From the NCBI GenBank assembly GCA_017434885.1, contig JAFSGE010000050.1, forward strand, positions 1 to 64,000: DNA of 64,000 nt. The letters are read 5' to 3'. This document shows positions 1 to 8,743 of the stretch, in pieces. Below the pieces are notes generated by a model. The model searched no databases. It saw only the letters and a program-made list of their open reading frames with translations, and had not been told where the DNA came from. How positions within the stretch are numbered: position 1 is the first letter of the stretch; every line of letters begins with the position of its first letter. This DNA is from Lachnospiraceae bacterium. GTDB taxonomy: Bacteria > Bacillota > Clostridia > Lachnospirales > Lachnospiraceae. A program made the position numbers and the translations under genes.

Positions 1-1
1 T

Positions 2-1222
2 ATTACGAAGCGGATTGTAGGTCATTTATGTAATGTTGGCAGTACCGATGTATTGACAGAACCGGTTATTCTTGTCGCAGATGATTTGTCGCCGAGTGAG
101 ACAGTTGTTCTTGATAAAAGCAAAATACTGGCATTTGTTACAGTGCATGGTGCAACCAATTCGCATACAGCGATATTGGCCCGGACAATGAATATTCCTG
201 CATTAATTGGTGTGGATATGGATTTGACGGCTCTGACTTCGGGAATGGAAGCGGCAGTGGATGGCTTTGCAGAAGAATTTATTGTAGAACCGGACAGGGA
301 ATGCAGAGACGGACTTTTAGCGAGAATAGAGGAAGAAAAGAAACAAAAGCAGCTTTTACAAGAACTCATAGGAAAAGAAAACATTACATTAAGTGGTAAA
401 AAAATAAATCTATATGCCAATATCGGATCTACTGAGGATTTAAAATATGTAAAAGAAAATGATGCAGGCGGCATTGGCTTATTTAGAAGTGAATTTTTGT
501 ATATTGGAAAAGATCATCTTCCGGGAGAAGAAGAACAGTTTCGCATTTACAAGAAAGCCGCAGAGGAAATGGACGGTAAGAAAGTGATTATCCGTACATT
601 GGATATTGGGGCAGATAAGCAGGCTGATTATCTGGAACTTGGAAAAGAAGAAAATCCGGCATTGGGTTACCGGGCAATACGTATCTGTTTAACCAGGAAA
701 GATATTTTTAAAACGCAGCTTCGTGCTTTGTATCGTGCGGCAGTATATGGAAATATCTCCATCATGTATCCTATGATTATTTCGACGGAGGAAGTAGAAG
801 CCATTCAGAAAATATCTGCTGAGGTAAAACAGGAGTTGCGGGAAGAGAATATTCCATACAAAGATGTGGAAGAGGGAATTATGATTGAGACCCCGGCAGC
901 AGCTATGATTAGTGACGAATTGGCAAAAATGGTAGACTTCTTCAGTATCGGAACAAATGATTTGACGCAGTATACGCTTGCAATAGACAGGCAGAATGAA
1001 AAATTAGATGCTTTTTATAATCCACATCACAAAGCTGTTTTAAAGTTTATCCGGCTTGTCGTAGAAAATGCCCATAAGGAAGGAAAATGGGTTGGTATCT
1101 GCGGAGAGTTAGGAGCTGACACGGAATTGACGGAGACTTTTGTAAACATGGGAGTCGATGAATTGTCAGTCGCTCCGGGAGCGGTATTAAAGATTCGCCA
1201 GATAATACGGCAGATAAAATAG
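2..1222 (+). CDS. ptsI: PTS enzyme I (PEP-protein phosphotransferase), C-terminal part
   Basis: Enzyme I transfers phosphate from PEP to HPr, the first step of PTS sugar uptake, in the cytoplasm. The reading frame is open from the window edge (base 2), so the 5' end of the gene lies outside; an internal TTG at 53 is not a plausible start. The mobile phosphohistidine segment reads GATNSHTAILART (His codon 164-166). The PEP-binding TIM barrel follows, with GLFRSEFLY, RTLDIGADK, ENPALGYRAIR and the active-site segment GICGELGAD. The stop at 1220-1222 is 12 bases before the start of the next gene, a IIA protein, so the two are co-transcribed. HPr is not in the window. Identification is firm; only completeness is limited. 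Confidence 0.95.
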   Translation: MTKRIVGHLCNVGSTDVLTEPVILVADDLSPSETVVLDKSKILAFVTVHGATNSHTAILARTMNIPALIGVDMDLTALTSGMEAAVDGFAEEFIVEPDRECRDGLLARIEEEKKQKQLLQELIGKENITLSGKKINLYANIGSTEDLKYVKENDAGGIGLFRSEFLYIGKDHLPGEEEQFRIYKKAAEEMDGKKVIIRTLDIGADKQADYLELGKEENPALGYRAIRICLTRKDIFKTQLRALYRAAVYGNISIMYPMIISTEEVEAIQKISAEVKQELREENIPYKDVEEGIMIETPAAAMISDELAKMVDFFSIGTNDLTQYTLAIDRQNEKLDAFYNPHHKAVLKFIRLVVENAHKEGKWVGICGELGADTELTETFVNMGVDELSVAPGAVLKIRQIIRQIK

Positions 1223-1234
1223 GGGGTGTTAGAC

Positions 1235-1717
1235 ATGTTTTCATTTTTAAAGAAAAAAGAAGAAGGAATGGGAGTGGCCTCACCCATTAAGGGAAAAACA
1301 GTGGAGCTATCCCAGGTAAGCGACCCGACTTTCGGGGAGTGTATGCTTGGAAAGGGCGTTGCTATTTTACCGGAAGAAGGAAAAGTGTATGCACCGGCAG
1401 ACGGAGAAATCAGCATGATGTTTGAAACACATCACGCGGTCAGCATGGTAACAACGGACGGAATTGAACTGCTGATACATATAGGACTTGAAACCGTGGC
1501 CTTAAAAGGAGAAGGCTTTGAGGCTCATGTTCAGTCAGGCGATCAGGTAAAGAAGGGGGATTTGCTTCTTTCGATGGATTTGGAAAAAATCAAATCAGAA
1601 GGATATGATATTATTTCACCGGTTGTTGTTTGTAATACGGATGACTATACGGATGTTTTGGGTGTGCTTTTAGAGAAGGTAGAACCAGGAGATCAAATTA
1701 TTAAAATAGTAAAATAA
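1235..1717 (+). CDS. PTS glucose-family IIA protein
   Basis: Cytoplasmic phosphocarrier that passes phosphate from HPr to a glucose/N-acetylglucosamine-type IIB domain. About 160 residues, the usual size of a stand-alone IIA of the Glc superfamily. The core reads VELSQVSDPTFGECMLGKG, then HHAVSM and IELLIHIGLETVALKGEGF, where His82 of IHIGL is the expected phosphorylation site. The frame can be extended to GTG 1226, but that codon lies inside the ribosome binding site AGGGGG (1221-1226); ATG 1235 has the correct spacing and is preferred. It sits between ptsI and a IIBC permease that lacks its own IIA domain, which makes this protein its natural partner. Confidence 0.92.
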   Translation: MFSFLKKKEEGMGVASPIKGKTVELSQVSDPTFGECMLGKGVAILPEEGKVYAPADGEISMMFETHHAVSMVTTDGIELLIHIGLETVALKGEGFEAHVQSGDQVKKGDLLLSMDLEKIKSEGYDIISPVVVCNTDDYTDVLGVLLEKVEPGDQIIKIVK

Positions 1718-1729
1718 ACACAGGTATTT

Positions 1730-1747
1730 AACCGCGTGGGGCGGTTC
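1730..1747 (+). promoter_or_regulatory. Small hairpin in IIA-IIBC spacer
   Basis: AACCGC and GCGGTT arms face each other across a short loop in the 68-base spacer between the IIA and IIBC genes. There is no T tract, so it is more likely an mRNA processing or stability element than a terminator. No antiterminator target sequence is recognised. Confidence 0.3.
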
Positions 1748-1785
1748 AAATATAAAAAGGGATTAATACGAAGGGAGAGAAAGGT

Positions 1786-3255
1786 ATGAAATTCTTACAA
1801 AAATTAGGTAAATCGTTAATGTTGCCGGTGGCATGTCTTCCTATCTGCGGTTTGCTCATGGGTATTGGTTACGCTTTGTGTCCATCCACTATGCAGGGTG
1901 GTGATGTGACAGGCTTTGTTCAGTTACTTGGTCTGTTTCTGGTAAAGGCAGGAGCTGCTTTAATTGATAACATGGCAATTCTGTTTGTTATCGGTGTTGG
2001 TGTTGGTATGTCAGAGGACAATGATGGTACAGGTGGTGTTGCTGCATTAGCATCTTGGTTAATGATGACAACATTATTAAATACCGGATTTGTTACAACA
2101 ATTATGCCGTCAGTTGCAGAGAACGTAAACTCTACAATCGCATTTGACAAGATTGCCAATCCGTTTATCGGTATCTTAGCAGGTGTTATCGGTTCTACTT
2201 GTTATAACAAGTTCAAAGGAACTAAATTACCTGATTGGTTATCATTCTTCAGCGGTAAACGTAGTGTAGCAATTATCGCGGGTGTTGTATCAATTATCGT
2301 ATCTGCAATCTTATTATTTGTATGGCCGTTAATTTTTGGTGTGCTGATTTCAGCAGGTCAGGCTATTGCAGGAATGGGAGCTGTTGGTGCAGGTATTTAT
2401 GCATTCTTAAACCGTTTATTGATTCCTACAGGTTTACATCATGCGTTAAACAACGTATTCTGGTTTGATACGATTGGTTTAGGTGATCTTGGTAACTTCT
2501 GGGCAGGAAAAACAAGTGCAGATGTATCATGGGATTTAGGTATGTATATGTCAGGGTTCTTCCCATGTATGATGTTCGGTATTCCTGGTGCAGCATTAGC
2601 TATGATTCATACAGCTAAATCAAATAAGAAGAAAGTTGCTATCGGTTTAGTAGCTTCAGCAGCTGTTTGTTCATTTGTATGCGGTGTTACAGAACCTTTC
2701 GAATTTGGTTTCATGTTCCTTGCACCTGTATTATACTTAATCTATGCAGTACTTTATGGTATTTTCACTGTTATCACAGTATTAGTTGGATTCCGTGCAG
2801 GTTTCTGTTTCTCAGCCGGAGCTACTGACCTTGTATTCTCGTCTTCACTTCCAGCAGCGCAGAATACATGGATGATTATTCCTCTTGGTATCGCAGCATT
2901 TATCGTGTTCTACGCTGTATTCCGTTTTGCAATCGTAAAATTCGATTTAAAGACACCTGGTAGAGAAGATGATGATGAAGAAACTGAGAAGAAAGTAGTT
3001 CTTTCCAATGACAACTTTACAGAAGTTGCATCCATCATTTTAGAAGGTGTTGGTGGAAAAGGAAATGTTGCAAGTGTTGATAACTGTATTACAAGACTTC
3101 GTCTTGAAATCAAGGATTATACATTAGTAGACGAAAAGAAAATCAAGTCAGCAGGAGTTGCAGGTGTTATCAGACCCGGTAAGAATGCTGTACAGGTAGT
3201 TGTAGGCACGAAAGTTCAGTTCGTAGCTGATGAATTTAAAAAACTTTGCAAATAA
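1786..3255 (+). CDS. nagE: PTS transporter IIBC, N-acetylglucosamine/glucose type
   Basis: Membrane permease that imports and phosphorylates a hexose or amino sugar. Residues 1 to about 385 form the EIIC domain: multiple hydrophobic helices plus family motifs such as PTGLHHALNNVFWFD and VTEPFEFGFMF. An acidic linker (about 388-400) leads to the EIIB domain, where Cys434 in NCITRLRLE is the phosphorylated cysteine. There is no C-terminal IIA domain; the separate IIA gene upstream supplies it. The start ATG 1786 follows a GGGAGAGAAAGG ribosome binding site. Immediate linkage to nagA favours N-acetylglucosamine as substrate over glucose; that specificity is inferred from context. Confidence 0.88.
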   Translation: MKFLQKLGKSLMLPVACLPICGLLMGIGYALCPSTMQGGDVTGFVQLLGLFLVKAGAALIDNMAILFVIGVGVGMSEDNDGTGGVAALASWLMMTTLLNTGFVTTIMPSVAENVNSTIAFDKIANPFIGILAGVIGSTCYNKFKGTKLPDWLSFFSGKRSVAIIAGVVSIIVSAILLFVWPLIFGVLISAGQAIAGMGAVGAGIYAFLNRLLIPTGLHHALNNVFWFDTIGLGDLGNFWAGKTSADVSWDLGMYMSGFFPCMMFGIPGAALAMIHTAKSNKKKVAIGLVASAAVCSFVCGVTEPFEFGFMFLAPVLYLIYAVLYGIFTVITVLVGFRAGFCFSAGATDLVFSSSLPAAQNTWMIIPLGIAAFIVFYAVFRFAIVKFDLKTPGREDDDEETEKKVVLSNDNFTEVASIILEGVGGKGNVASVDNCITRLRLEIKDYTLVDEKKIKSAGVAGVIRPGKNAVQVVVGTKVQFVADEFKKLCK

Positions 3256-3286
3256 GTAAAACAAACATTTAATCCCTTTTATAGAG

Positions 3287-3328
3287 CAAGGGCACTGTTG
3301 TGGCTGGGGTGCCATAACGGTGCCCTTG
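3287..3328 (+). terminator. Hairpin between nagE and nagA
   Basis: Nine-base perfect arms CAAGGGCAC (3287-3295) and GTGCCCTTG (3320-3328) enclose a 24-base loop. Only a weak T run follows, so it may be a partial terminator or processing site that lowers nagA output relative to the PTS genes. Confidence 0.45.
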
Positions 3329-3359
3329 TTCGCTAAGAAAACAGAAAGAGGCATTGGGC

Positions 3360-4502
3360 ATGATTATTAAAAATGGAAAGATATTTGATGAAAGCGGACA
3401 GTTTCATGAAGGTGTTGTCGTAGTAGAAAATGGAAAAATTAAAGCGGTTGTGTATGGAGACGCTATCGAAGAAATCTGTAGGGATGAAGAGGTAATAGAT
3501 GCCGATGGTTTGTATGTGGTTCCGGGCTTTGTGGATATTCATTTTCATGGTTGCGTGGGATATGATTTTTGTGATGGAACAGAGGAAGCGTTTGATGCTA
3601 TTACAAAATATCAGGCTGAAAATGGTGTAACCGGCATTTCGCCGGCAACGATGACGTTGTCACGTGAAGAATTGACACGGATTTTTACGGAGGCGGGAAC
3701 ATATAAGAATCACACAGGAAGTACGATTCGCGGAATTACGATGGAAGGCCCCTTTGTATCAAAAGCCAAGAAAGGTGCTCAGAACGGAGCGTATATCCAT
3801 AAACCGGATGTGGATTTCTACAGGGAAATGCAGGCATTATGTGGAAATTTAATCAAACAGGTTGCAGTAGCTCCGGAAGAAGATGAAGACTTTGCGTTTA
3901 TAAAAGAGATAAGTCAGGAAACAGTTATTTCGGTTGCCCATACCATGGCAGATTATGATACTGCAAAAACAGCATTTGAATGTGGTGCCACACATGTAAC
4001 CCATTTATTTAATGCGATGCTTCCGTTTGTACACAGAGATCCGGCTGTAGTGGGAGCAGCTTTTGATAAAAAGGATGTATATGTAGAGTTAATATGCGAT
4101 GGAATTCATATTCATCCGTCCATGGTCCGGGCTATGTTTGGTTTATTCGGACCGGAAAGAATTTGTATGATTAGTGACAGTATGATGGCAACCGGAATGC
4201 CGGATGGAGAATATTCTTTAGGTGGGCAGGCTGTAAATGTGGTTGGTAAAAAAGCAACGCTGGCAGATGGAACGATAGCCGGTTCTGCCTCTAATTTGTA
4301 TGATTGTTTTAAAACGGCTGTATTAGACATGGGAATTCCATTAGAAAGTGCAGTAATGGCAAGTACGATTACGCCAGCTAAATCATTGGGATTTGACAAG
4401 GAGTGCGGAAGTATTTGTGAAGGAAAAGCGGCAGATTTTGTTTTGCTGGACCAGGATTTAAATATAAAGTACGTGATAAAAGATGGCAAATTGATTCGGT
4501 AA
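3360..4502 (+). CDS. nagA: N-acetylglucosamine-6-phosphate deacetylase
   Basis: Hydrolyses GlcNAc-6-phosphate to glucosamine-6-phosphate and acetate, the step after PTS uptake. Amidohydrolase-fold protein of 380 residues. Visible signatures are the metal-binding VDIHFHGCVGYD segment, TMEGPFVSKAKKGAQNGAY, the AHTMADYDTA and THLFNAM histidines, and the ISDSMMATGMPDGEY catalytic aspartate region. The frame extends to TTG 3354, but AAAGAGG (3345-3351) is spaced for ATG 3360. No nagB was found nearby, so the deaminase must be encoded elsewhere. Follows the PTS genes on the same strand after a hairpin. Confidence 0.95.
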   Translation: MIIKNGKIFDESGQFHEGVVVVENGKIKAVVYGDAIEEICRDEEVIDADGLYVVPGFVDIHFHGCVGYDFCDGTEEAFDAITKYQAENGVTGISPATMTLSREELTRIFTEAGTYKNHTGSTIRGITMEGPFVSKAKKGAQNGAYIHKPDVDFYREMQALCGNLIKQVAVAPEEDEDFAFIKEISQETVISVAHTMADYDTAKTAFECGATHVTHLFNAMLPFVHRDPAVVGAAFDKKDVYVELICDGIHIHPSMVRAMFGLFGPERICMISDSMMATGMPDGEYSLGGQAVNVVGKKATLADGTIAGSASNLYDCFKTAVLDMGIPLESAVMASTITPAKSLGFDKECGSICEGKAADFVLLDQDLNIKYVIKDGKLIR

Positions 4503-4527
4503 TTTTTGAGATTGGAGAGAAAAAGAT

Positions 4528-5286
4528 ATGGGGAATAAGTTTTTATTGGAATGTGCAACTGATTCGGTTGAATCAGCACTTGCGGCAGCAAAAGGCGGTG
4601 CAGATAGGTTAGAGTTGTGTGCTAATTTGATTATTGGAGGAACGACTCCGACGCTGGCATTATATGATGAGGTAAGAAGCCATAGTGACATTCCGCTTTT
4701 TATTTTGATTCGCCCGCGATTTGGGGATTTCCTTTATACAGATTATGAAGCAAATGTAATTTGCCGCGAAATAGAAATGTTTCAAAAGGCAGGAGCAGAG
4801 GGTGTTGTTATTGGAAGTTTAAATAAGGATGGTTCTTTAAATGCGGAACATATGAAACGTTTTATTGACAGTGCAAAAGATATGTCCGTTACCCTGCATA
4901 GGGCATTTGATATGTGCGCAGATCCATTTGAGACACTAAAGCAGGCAAAGGAATTAGGCGTAAATACGATATTAACATCCGGTCAGGCACCGAGCAGTCT
5001 CGAGGGCATTGATTTGTATGAAAAGCTGATTGAAAAAGCCAATGGAGAAATTTCAATTTTGGCAGGTGGAGGCATTAAAGCATCTACCATTGAGAAACTG
5101 TTGAAACAAACTTCGCTGACAGCTTTTCACATGTCAGGAAAAATAGTGGTTGAAAGCGGTATGGAGTTTCGTAATCCGGCTGTTTCCATGGGGCTTCCTG
5201 GAATTTCAGAATATAATATCTGGCTTACAGACGAGAACAATGTGCGTGAGGCAAGAAGGGTGTTAGATGAAGCAGCAAAGAAATGA
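4528..5286 (+). CDS. cutC: CutC family protein
   Basis: TIM-barrel protein of the CutC family, historically linked to copper homeostasis; its exact biochemical role is unsettled. It has 252 residues, normal length. The characteristic N-terminus ECATDSVESALAAAKGGADR, the RLELCANLIIGGTTPT segment, VTLHRAFDMC and ILTSGQAPSS are all present. A ribosome binding site GGAGAGAAAAAG precedes ATG 4528. It starts 25 bases after nagA and overlaps the next gene by 20 bases, so it is part of the same operon; in Firmicutes such placement beside sugar genes is common and suggests a metabolic rather than metal role (inference). Confidence 0.93.
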   Translation: MGNKFLLECATDSVESALAAAKGGADRLELCANLIIGGTTPTLALYDEVRSHSDIPLFILIRPRFGDFLYTDYEANVICREIEMFQKAGAEGVVIGSLNKDGSLNAEHMKRFIDSAKDMSVTLHRAFDMCADPFETLKQAKELGVNTILTSGQAPSSLEGIDLYEKLIEKANGEISILAGGGIKASTIEKLLKQTSLTAFHMSGKIVVESGMEFRNPAVSMGLPGISEYNIWLTDENNVREARRVLDEAAKK

Positions 5287-6055
5287 AATTAAAATTGCGT
5301 TTTTTGACATAGACGGTACGTTAAAAGATTTTAGTAAAGATGAGCTTTCGGATAAAACCTGCGAAGCATTAAATCGGCTGAAGGAAAAGGGGGTACTTCT
5401 CGCCATTGCAACGGGCAGAGCTCCATTAACCCTGCCGAAACTGGAAGGTGTTGAATTTGATGTGTATTTAACCTTTAACGGTTCGTATTGCTATAATCCA
5501 AAGGAGACTATTTTTAGTAAGTCAATACCGACAGAAGATGTTAAAAAAATCATTGAAAATGCGGCTGGAATAAACAGGCCGGTTTCTATTGCAACGCAGA
5601 AAAGAATAGTGGCAAATGGAAAAGACACTGATTTAGTAGAGTATTATGATTTGGCAAAACTTAAGATTGAGGTTGCGGATGATTTTGAGGAAGCAGCCCG
5701 GGATACGGTTTATCAAATTATGCTGGGATGCGTAAAAGAAGAATATCCCCTACTGATGAAGGATGTTAAGAATGCACGGATTACAGCATGGTGGGACAGG
5801 GCAGTGGACATCATACCGGCAGACGGTGGAAAAGGAGTTGGAGTAGAAAAAATTCTGGAATATTATCATTTAGACAGATCTCAGGCCCTTGCTTTTGGAG
5901 ACGGCTGCAACGACATAGAAATGCTGCAGACTGTTGGATTAGGGGTTGCCATGGGAAATGCATCAGAGGAAGTAAAAAAAGCCGCAGACATTGTCTGCGG
6001 CAATGTGGCAGAGGATGGAATCTACCATTTTTGTGTTTCGCATGGATTGATATAA
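5267..6055 (+). CDS. Cof-type HAD-IIB phosphatase
   Basis: Predicted cytoplasmic sugar-phosphate or nucleotide phosphatase of the haloacid dehalogenase superfamily. Motif I FFDIDGT gives the nucleophile and acid/base aspartates, motif II lies in LLAIATGRAP, and motif IV is GDGCNDIEMLQ with the metal aspartates. A IIB cap sits between motifs II and III. It is 262 residues, typical for Cof proteins. The ATG lies inside the end of cutC, so translation is probably coupled. The substrate cannot be read from sequence; the operon suggests a phosphorylated sugar. Confidence 0.9.
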   Translation: MKQQRNEIKIAFFDIDGTLKDFSKDELSDKTCEALNRLKEKGVLLAIATGRAPLTLPKLEGVEFDVYLTFNGSYCYNPKETIFSKSIPTEDVKKIIENAAGINRPVSIATQKRIVANGKDTDLVEYYDLAKLKIEVADDFEEAARDTVYQIMLGCVKEEYPLLMKDVKNARITAWWDRAVDIIPADGGKGVGVEKILEYYHLDRSQALAFGDGCNDIEMLQTVGLGVAMGNASEEVKKAADIVCGNVAEDGIYHFCVSHGLI

Positions 6056-6126
6056 GAAAGTTTTACAAGTTCATCAATGAGCTGGTTCACTTTTTCAGGT
6101 ACATCCGTATTGGAATTGTGACCAGC
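6056..6126 (-). pseudogene. Possible 3' scrap of an alpha/beta hydrolase gene
   Basis: Read on the minus strand, the sequence directly downstream of the HAD gene gives AGHNSNTDVPEKVNQLIDEL, which resembles the catalytic-histidine end of an alpha/beta-hydrolase (AGH...N.D.PE). A stop codon precedes it and no upstream portion is found, so if real it is a tail left by a deletion. Only about 24 residues support this. Confidence 0.3.
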
Positions 6127-6221
6127 TTATTTTTGGATTTGAGAAAATAAAATAGCAGTTCATTGCAACCACAAAGTGACATGATTGACATGTTTAGATG
6201 GTGGATGAAAGGATAAAGCAT

Positions 6222-6234
6222 TGCTATAATAAAG
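6222..6234 (+). promoter_or_regulatory. Extended -10 element before XRE gene
   Basis: TTGCTATAAT, an extended -10 (TGnTATAAT), lies about 65 bases before the XRE start. No good -35 hexamer sits at the right distance, though a TTGACA occurs further upstream (near 6186). Confidence 0.4.
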
Positions 6235-6299
6235 AAACAATCAAGTGGTACAAAAGTGGTGATAAAAGATAGGGTAAAGATAGCAAGGAGACAATTTAA

Positions 6300-6725
6300 A
6301 TGGAATTAAAGGATAAGTTACAACTTTTGAGAAAACAAAATGGTTATTCACAGGAACAACTTGCAGATAAAATTGGAATTGCCCGTCAAACCATCAGTAA
6401 ATGGGAAACAGGAACAGCGGTTCCGGAGAGTGAGAAGTTAGTTGCAATAAGTAACTATTTTGGTGTTTCAGTGGATTATCTCTTGAAGGATGATGAAGAG
6501 GGAAAAACGAAAGCAACAGATAGTGAAATAGAAGAAAAACCCAAAATGGTAGCAGGGATCATCATCTGTATTGCCGGAATTGTATCTATGGTTATTTGGG
6601 GATTGCTTTCGATTTTTAGCCCGGAAGCATCAGACCAGATTAGCGACTCATCCATGATAACGATTGATGGAAATGGTATATTTCTGATTTTATGTGTTGT
6701 GGCAATTATTGTAGGCGCAAGTTGA
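6300..6725 (+). pseudogene. Truncated XRE-family regulator with membrane tail
   Basis: The N-terminal 65 residues are a clear helix-turn-helix XRE domain (LRKQNGYSQEQLADKIGIA, QTISKWETG, YFGVSVDYLL). A short charged linker and two hydrophobic segments follow (about residues 81-102 and 125-140). The protein stops abruptly after CVVAIIVGAS inside the second hydrophobic segment, where relatives usually continue with a further charged tail. The following 140 bases carry no continuation and run into the remnant of an unrelated ABC-F gene, so a deletion has probably removed the end. The DNA-binding domain is intact and could still work. Ribosome binding site AAGGAG precedes ATG 6300. Confidence 0.7.
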
Positions 6726-6748
6726 ACCTCAGAGATGAGGGCATAAGT

Positions 6749-6785
6749 AAGCGCATGGTTAACATTGACTATGCGTTTTCTTTCA
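6749..6785 (+). terminator. Intrinsic terminator after XRE remnant
   Basis: Arms AAGCGCATGGT (6749-6759) and ACTATGCGTTTT (6768-6779) form a stem followed by further T residues. Confidence 0.55.
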
Positions 6786-6859
6786 TATAAAATATAAAAA
6801 TGAACAGAAAACACAGTTGTGTATTCCGTTAACCCCAGTAAAAACAATGGGTGCAGGGA

Positions 6860-7416
6860 TGGGGCTACATTTTATGGATGAGCCTACTAACGATTTGGAT
6901 ATTGCTACGCTTACAGTACTTGAGGATTATCTTGACAATTTTCCGGGAATTGTGATTACGGTATCTCATGACAGATATTTCCTTGACAGGGTAGCAAGAC
7001 GGATTTTTGCCTTTGGGGAAAACGGACAAATCAGACAGTATGAAGGTGGCTATACAGACTATAGGAATCGTTTGTTGGCAGAACAAGAAACGATTGTCTG
7101 CGAGAAACAGCATGCCGGAACCGGTAACGCAGAAAAAAGCAGTGAAGGGACCGGAAGAAATAGCTGGAAGCAGCCGTCAACCAAATTGAAGTTTTCTTAT
7201 AAAGAACAACGGGAATATGAGGTTATCGAAGATGAAATTGCTGCTTTGGAAGAAAAGATAGAGGACTTGGAGGCAAAAATTCTGAAAGCAGCCACGGACT
7301 TTGTAAAGCTCAATGAACTGACTGCTGAAAAAGAAAAAGCACAGCAGCAATTGGAAGAAAAGATGGACAGATGGATGTATTTGGAAGATTTAAAGGCAAA
7401 GATTGATGCACAGTGA
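6860..7416 (+). pseudogene. 3' remnant of an ABC-F ATPase gene
   Basis: The readable part begins at LHFMDEPTNDLD, which is the Walker B box of the second ABC domain, followed by the H-loop VSHDRYFLDRVARRIFAF, the linker YEGGYTDYRNR and the C-terminal coiled coil (AALEEKIEDLEAKI, EEKMDRWMYLEDL). The complete first ABC domain and the Walker A and signature motifs of the second are missing. ABC-F proteins act on the ribosome and are not transporters. The upstream GTG at 6817 opens the frame, but residues before LHF are not family-like. The fragment cannot bind ATP normally and is judged a pseudogene, contiguous with the truncated XRE gene across a deletion. Confidence 0.85.
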
Positions 7417-7473
7417 AAAAACAGGTACAGATAAACAGCGCGAAGGAGAAACGTAAACGAAAGGAACAGCAAA

Positions 7474-8025
7474 ATGAAACAGACAGCAGGAAGCAGAACA
7501 CTGAATATGGTATATATTGCATTGTTTGCAGTGGTTATGGCAATCTGTTCCTGGATAGTGGTTCCCATGACGGTGCCTTTTACATTGCAGACCTTCGGAG
7601 TATTTTTGGCAGTGCTTTTGCTTGGCGGAAAAAGAGGAACTTTGGCAGTGGTGCTGTATCTGCTGATGGGAGCAGTGGGACTACCTGTTTTTTCGGGATT
7701 TACAGGCGGTGTCGGTGTCTTACTTGGGTACACGGGCGGTTACATCGCAGGTTTTCTTTTACTGGCACTGACCATGTGGTTTTTTGAGGCTTTGTTTGGA
7801 AAGAGCGCATGCATACGCTGGATATCCATGGTGCTTGGACTTGTGCTTTGCTATGCTTTCGGTACGATTTGGTATGTGAGGGTTTATGCTCACAGCGTTG
7901 GGGAAATAGGTGCGGCAGCAGTACTTTCCATTTGCGTACTGCCTTTTGTTATCCCTGACATTATCAAAATGATGCTTGCCATGGCGGTAAGAAAAAGGCT
8001 TGCAAAGGCTATCAGGTCATCGTAA
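7474..8025 (+). CDS. bioY: Biotin transporter BioY
   Basis: Substrate-binding (S) membrane subunit of an ECF-type biotin transporter. 183 residues with about six hydrophobic segments. Family signatures: VVPMTVPFTLQTFGVFLAV near the N-terminus, LLLGGKRGTLAVVLYLLMGAV, and VGLPVFSGFTGGVGVLLGYT followed by GGYIAGFLL. No ECF ATPase or T-component is adjacent, so it must use a shared module or act alone. The last 14 bases overlap the 3' end of the convergent gene. No BirA operator was recognised upstream. Confidence 0.93.
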   Translation: MKQTAGSRTLNMVYIALFAVVMAICSWIVVPMTVPFTLQTFGVFLAVLLLGGKRGTLAVVLYLLMGAVGLPVFSGFTGGVGVLLGYTGGYIAGFLLLALTMWFFEALFGKSACIRWISMVLGLVLCYAFGTIWYVRVYAHSVGEIGAAAVLSICVLPFVIPDIIKMMLAMAVRKRLAKAIRSS

Positions 8026-8653
8026 GAAAGTAGGATAAAAGCAGACTGCCGTCTACGGTATCTGTTCTTTGATGGGTAAAGCACATTCTTTCAGGATGCC
8101 ATTGTACCCCGATAATAGGTAGATAAGTATGCGCAAGTCCTTCGATGACACCGTCGTTGCAGATTTGCGTATAGAGGATGTTTCTGCCGGGAGTATCCAC
8201 GCCCTGATGGTGGGCGCTGTTTACAGGAAATGTATGACCATAAAGACGGCAAAGAAGGGACCCGTCGGAAGCGGTCGTTTGATGTACCTTGTCATGGTCA
8301 TCATATTGATGGCTTTCATAAGTGGGAAGATGCTGAATGATATTGCCGCCGAAAAAGATATTAATCAGTTGCATCCCTTTGCAGATACCCAGAACCGGTT
8401 TTCCGTTACGGGCAAAGCACTTTAAGATAGCCAGTTGGATGCGGTCAAGAGCTGCGTCGATTACGCGGGAGCCATGGTTTAGCTGACCGAACAGTTTGGG
8501 GTCAATGTCGCCGCCGCCGGGCAGAATCAGTCCGTCGAAGGCGTCAGGGTCAGGGACGTTTAGCGTAGTTATGGGCGTAGCACCTAATGTATTTATGGCG
8601 GATTCATAATTGTGAGTCAGTTCCGGATATCCGGCAATTAAGATTTTTTTCAA
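8012..8653 (-). CDS. Class I glutamine amidotransferase-like hydrolase (PuuD-like)
   Basis: Predicted gamma-glutamyl hydrolase of the class I glutamine amidotransferase superfamily. The catalytic Cys is in LGICKGMQLINIFFGG, the catalytic His in GVQWHPERM, and LILPGGGDIDPKLFGQ forms the oxyanion region. It has 213 residues, slightly short for the family. The start is a TTG (8651-8653) with only a weak ribosome binding site; the nearby ATG is out of frame. Convergent with bioY and overlapping it by 14 bases. It could cleave gamma-glutamyl-GABA or another gamma-glutamyl compound; the substrate is not determined by the sequence. Confidence 0.88.
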   Translation of the reverse strand: MKKILIAGYPELTHNYESAINTLGATPITTLNVPDPDAFDGLILPGGGDIDPKLFGQLNHGSRVIDAALDRIQLAILKCFARNGKPVLGICKGMQLINIFFGGNIIQHLPTYESHQYDDHDKVHQTTASDGSLLCRLYGHTFPVNSAHHQGVDTPGRNILYTQICNDGVIEGLAHTYLPIIGVQWHPERMCFTHQRTDTVDGSLLLSYFLTMT

Positions 8654-8743
8654 GGCATATTTCCGATAAAAAAGGTGATTACTGATAATATATGAAGAAA
8701 CCTAAATTTATTGACAAAAATAATGATAAAAGAGAGGAAGAGA

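Noticed and set aside
5788-6150. 120-codon plus-strand ORF
   Set aside because: Out-of-frame shadow of the HAD phosphatase gene with Arg/Cys-rich nonsense translation.
8129-8425. Plus-strand ORF of 98 codons
   Set aside because: Antisense to the PuuD-like hydrolase, which has an intact catalytic Cys and His.
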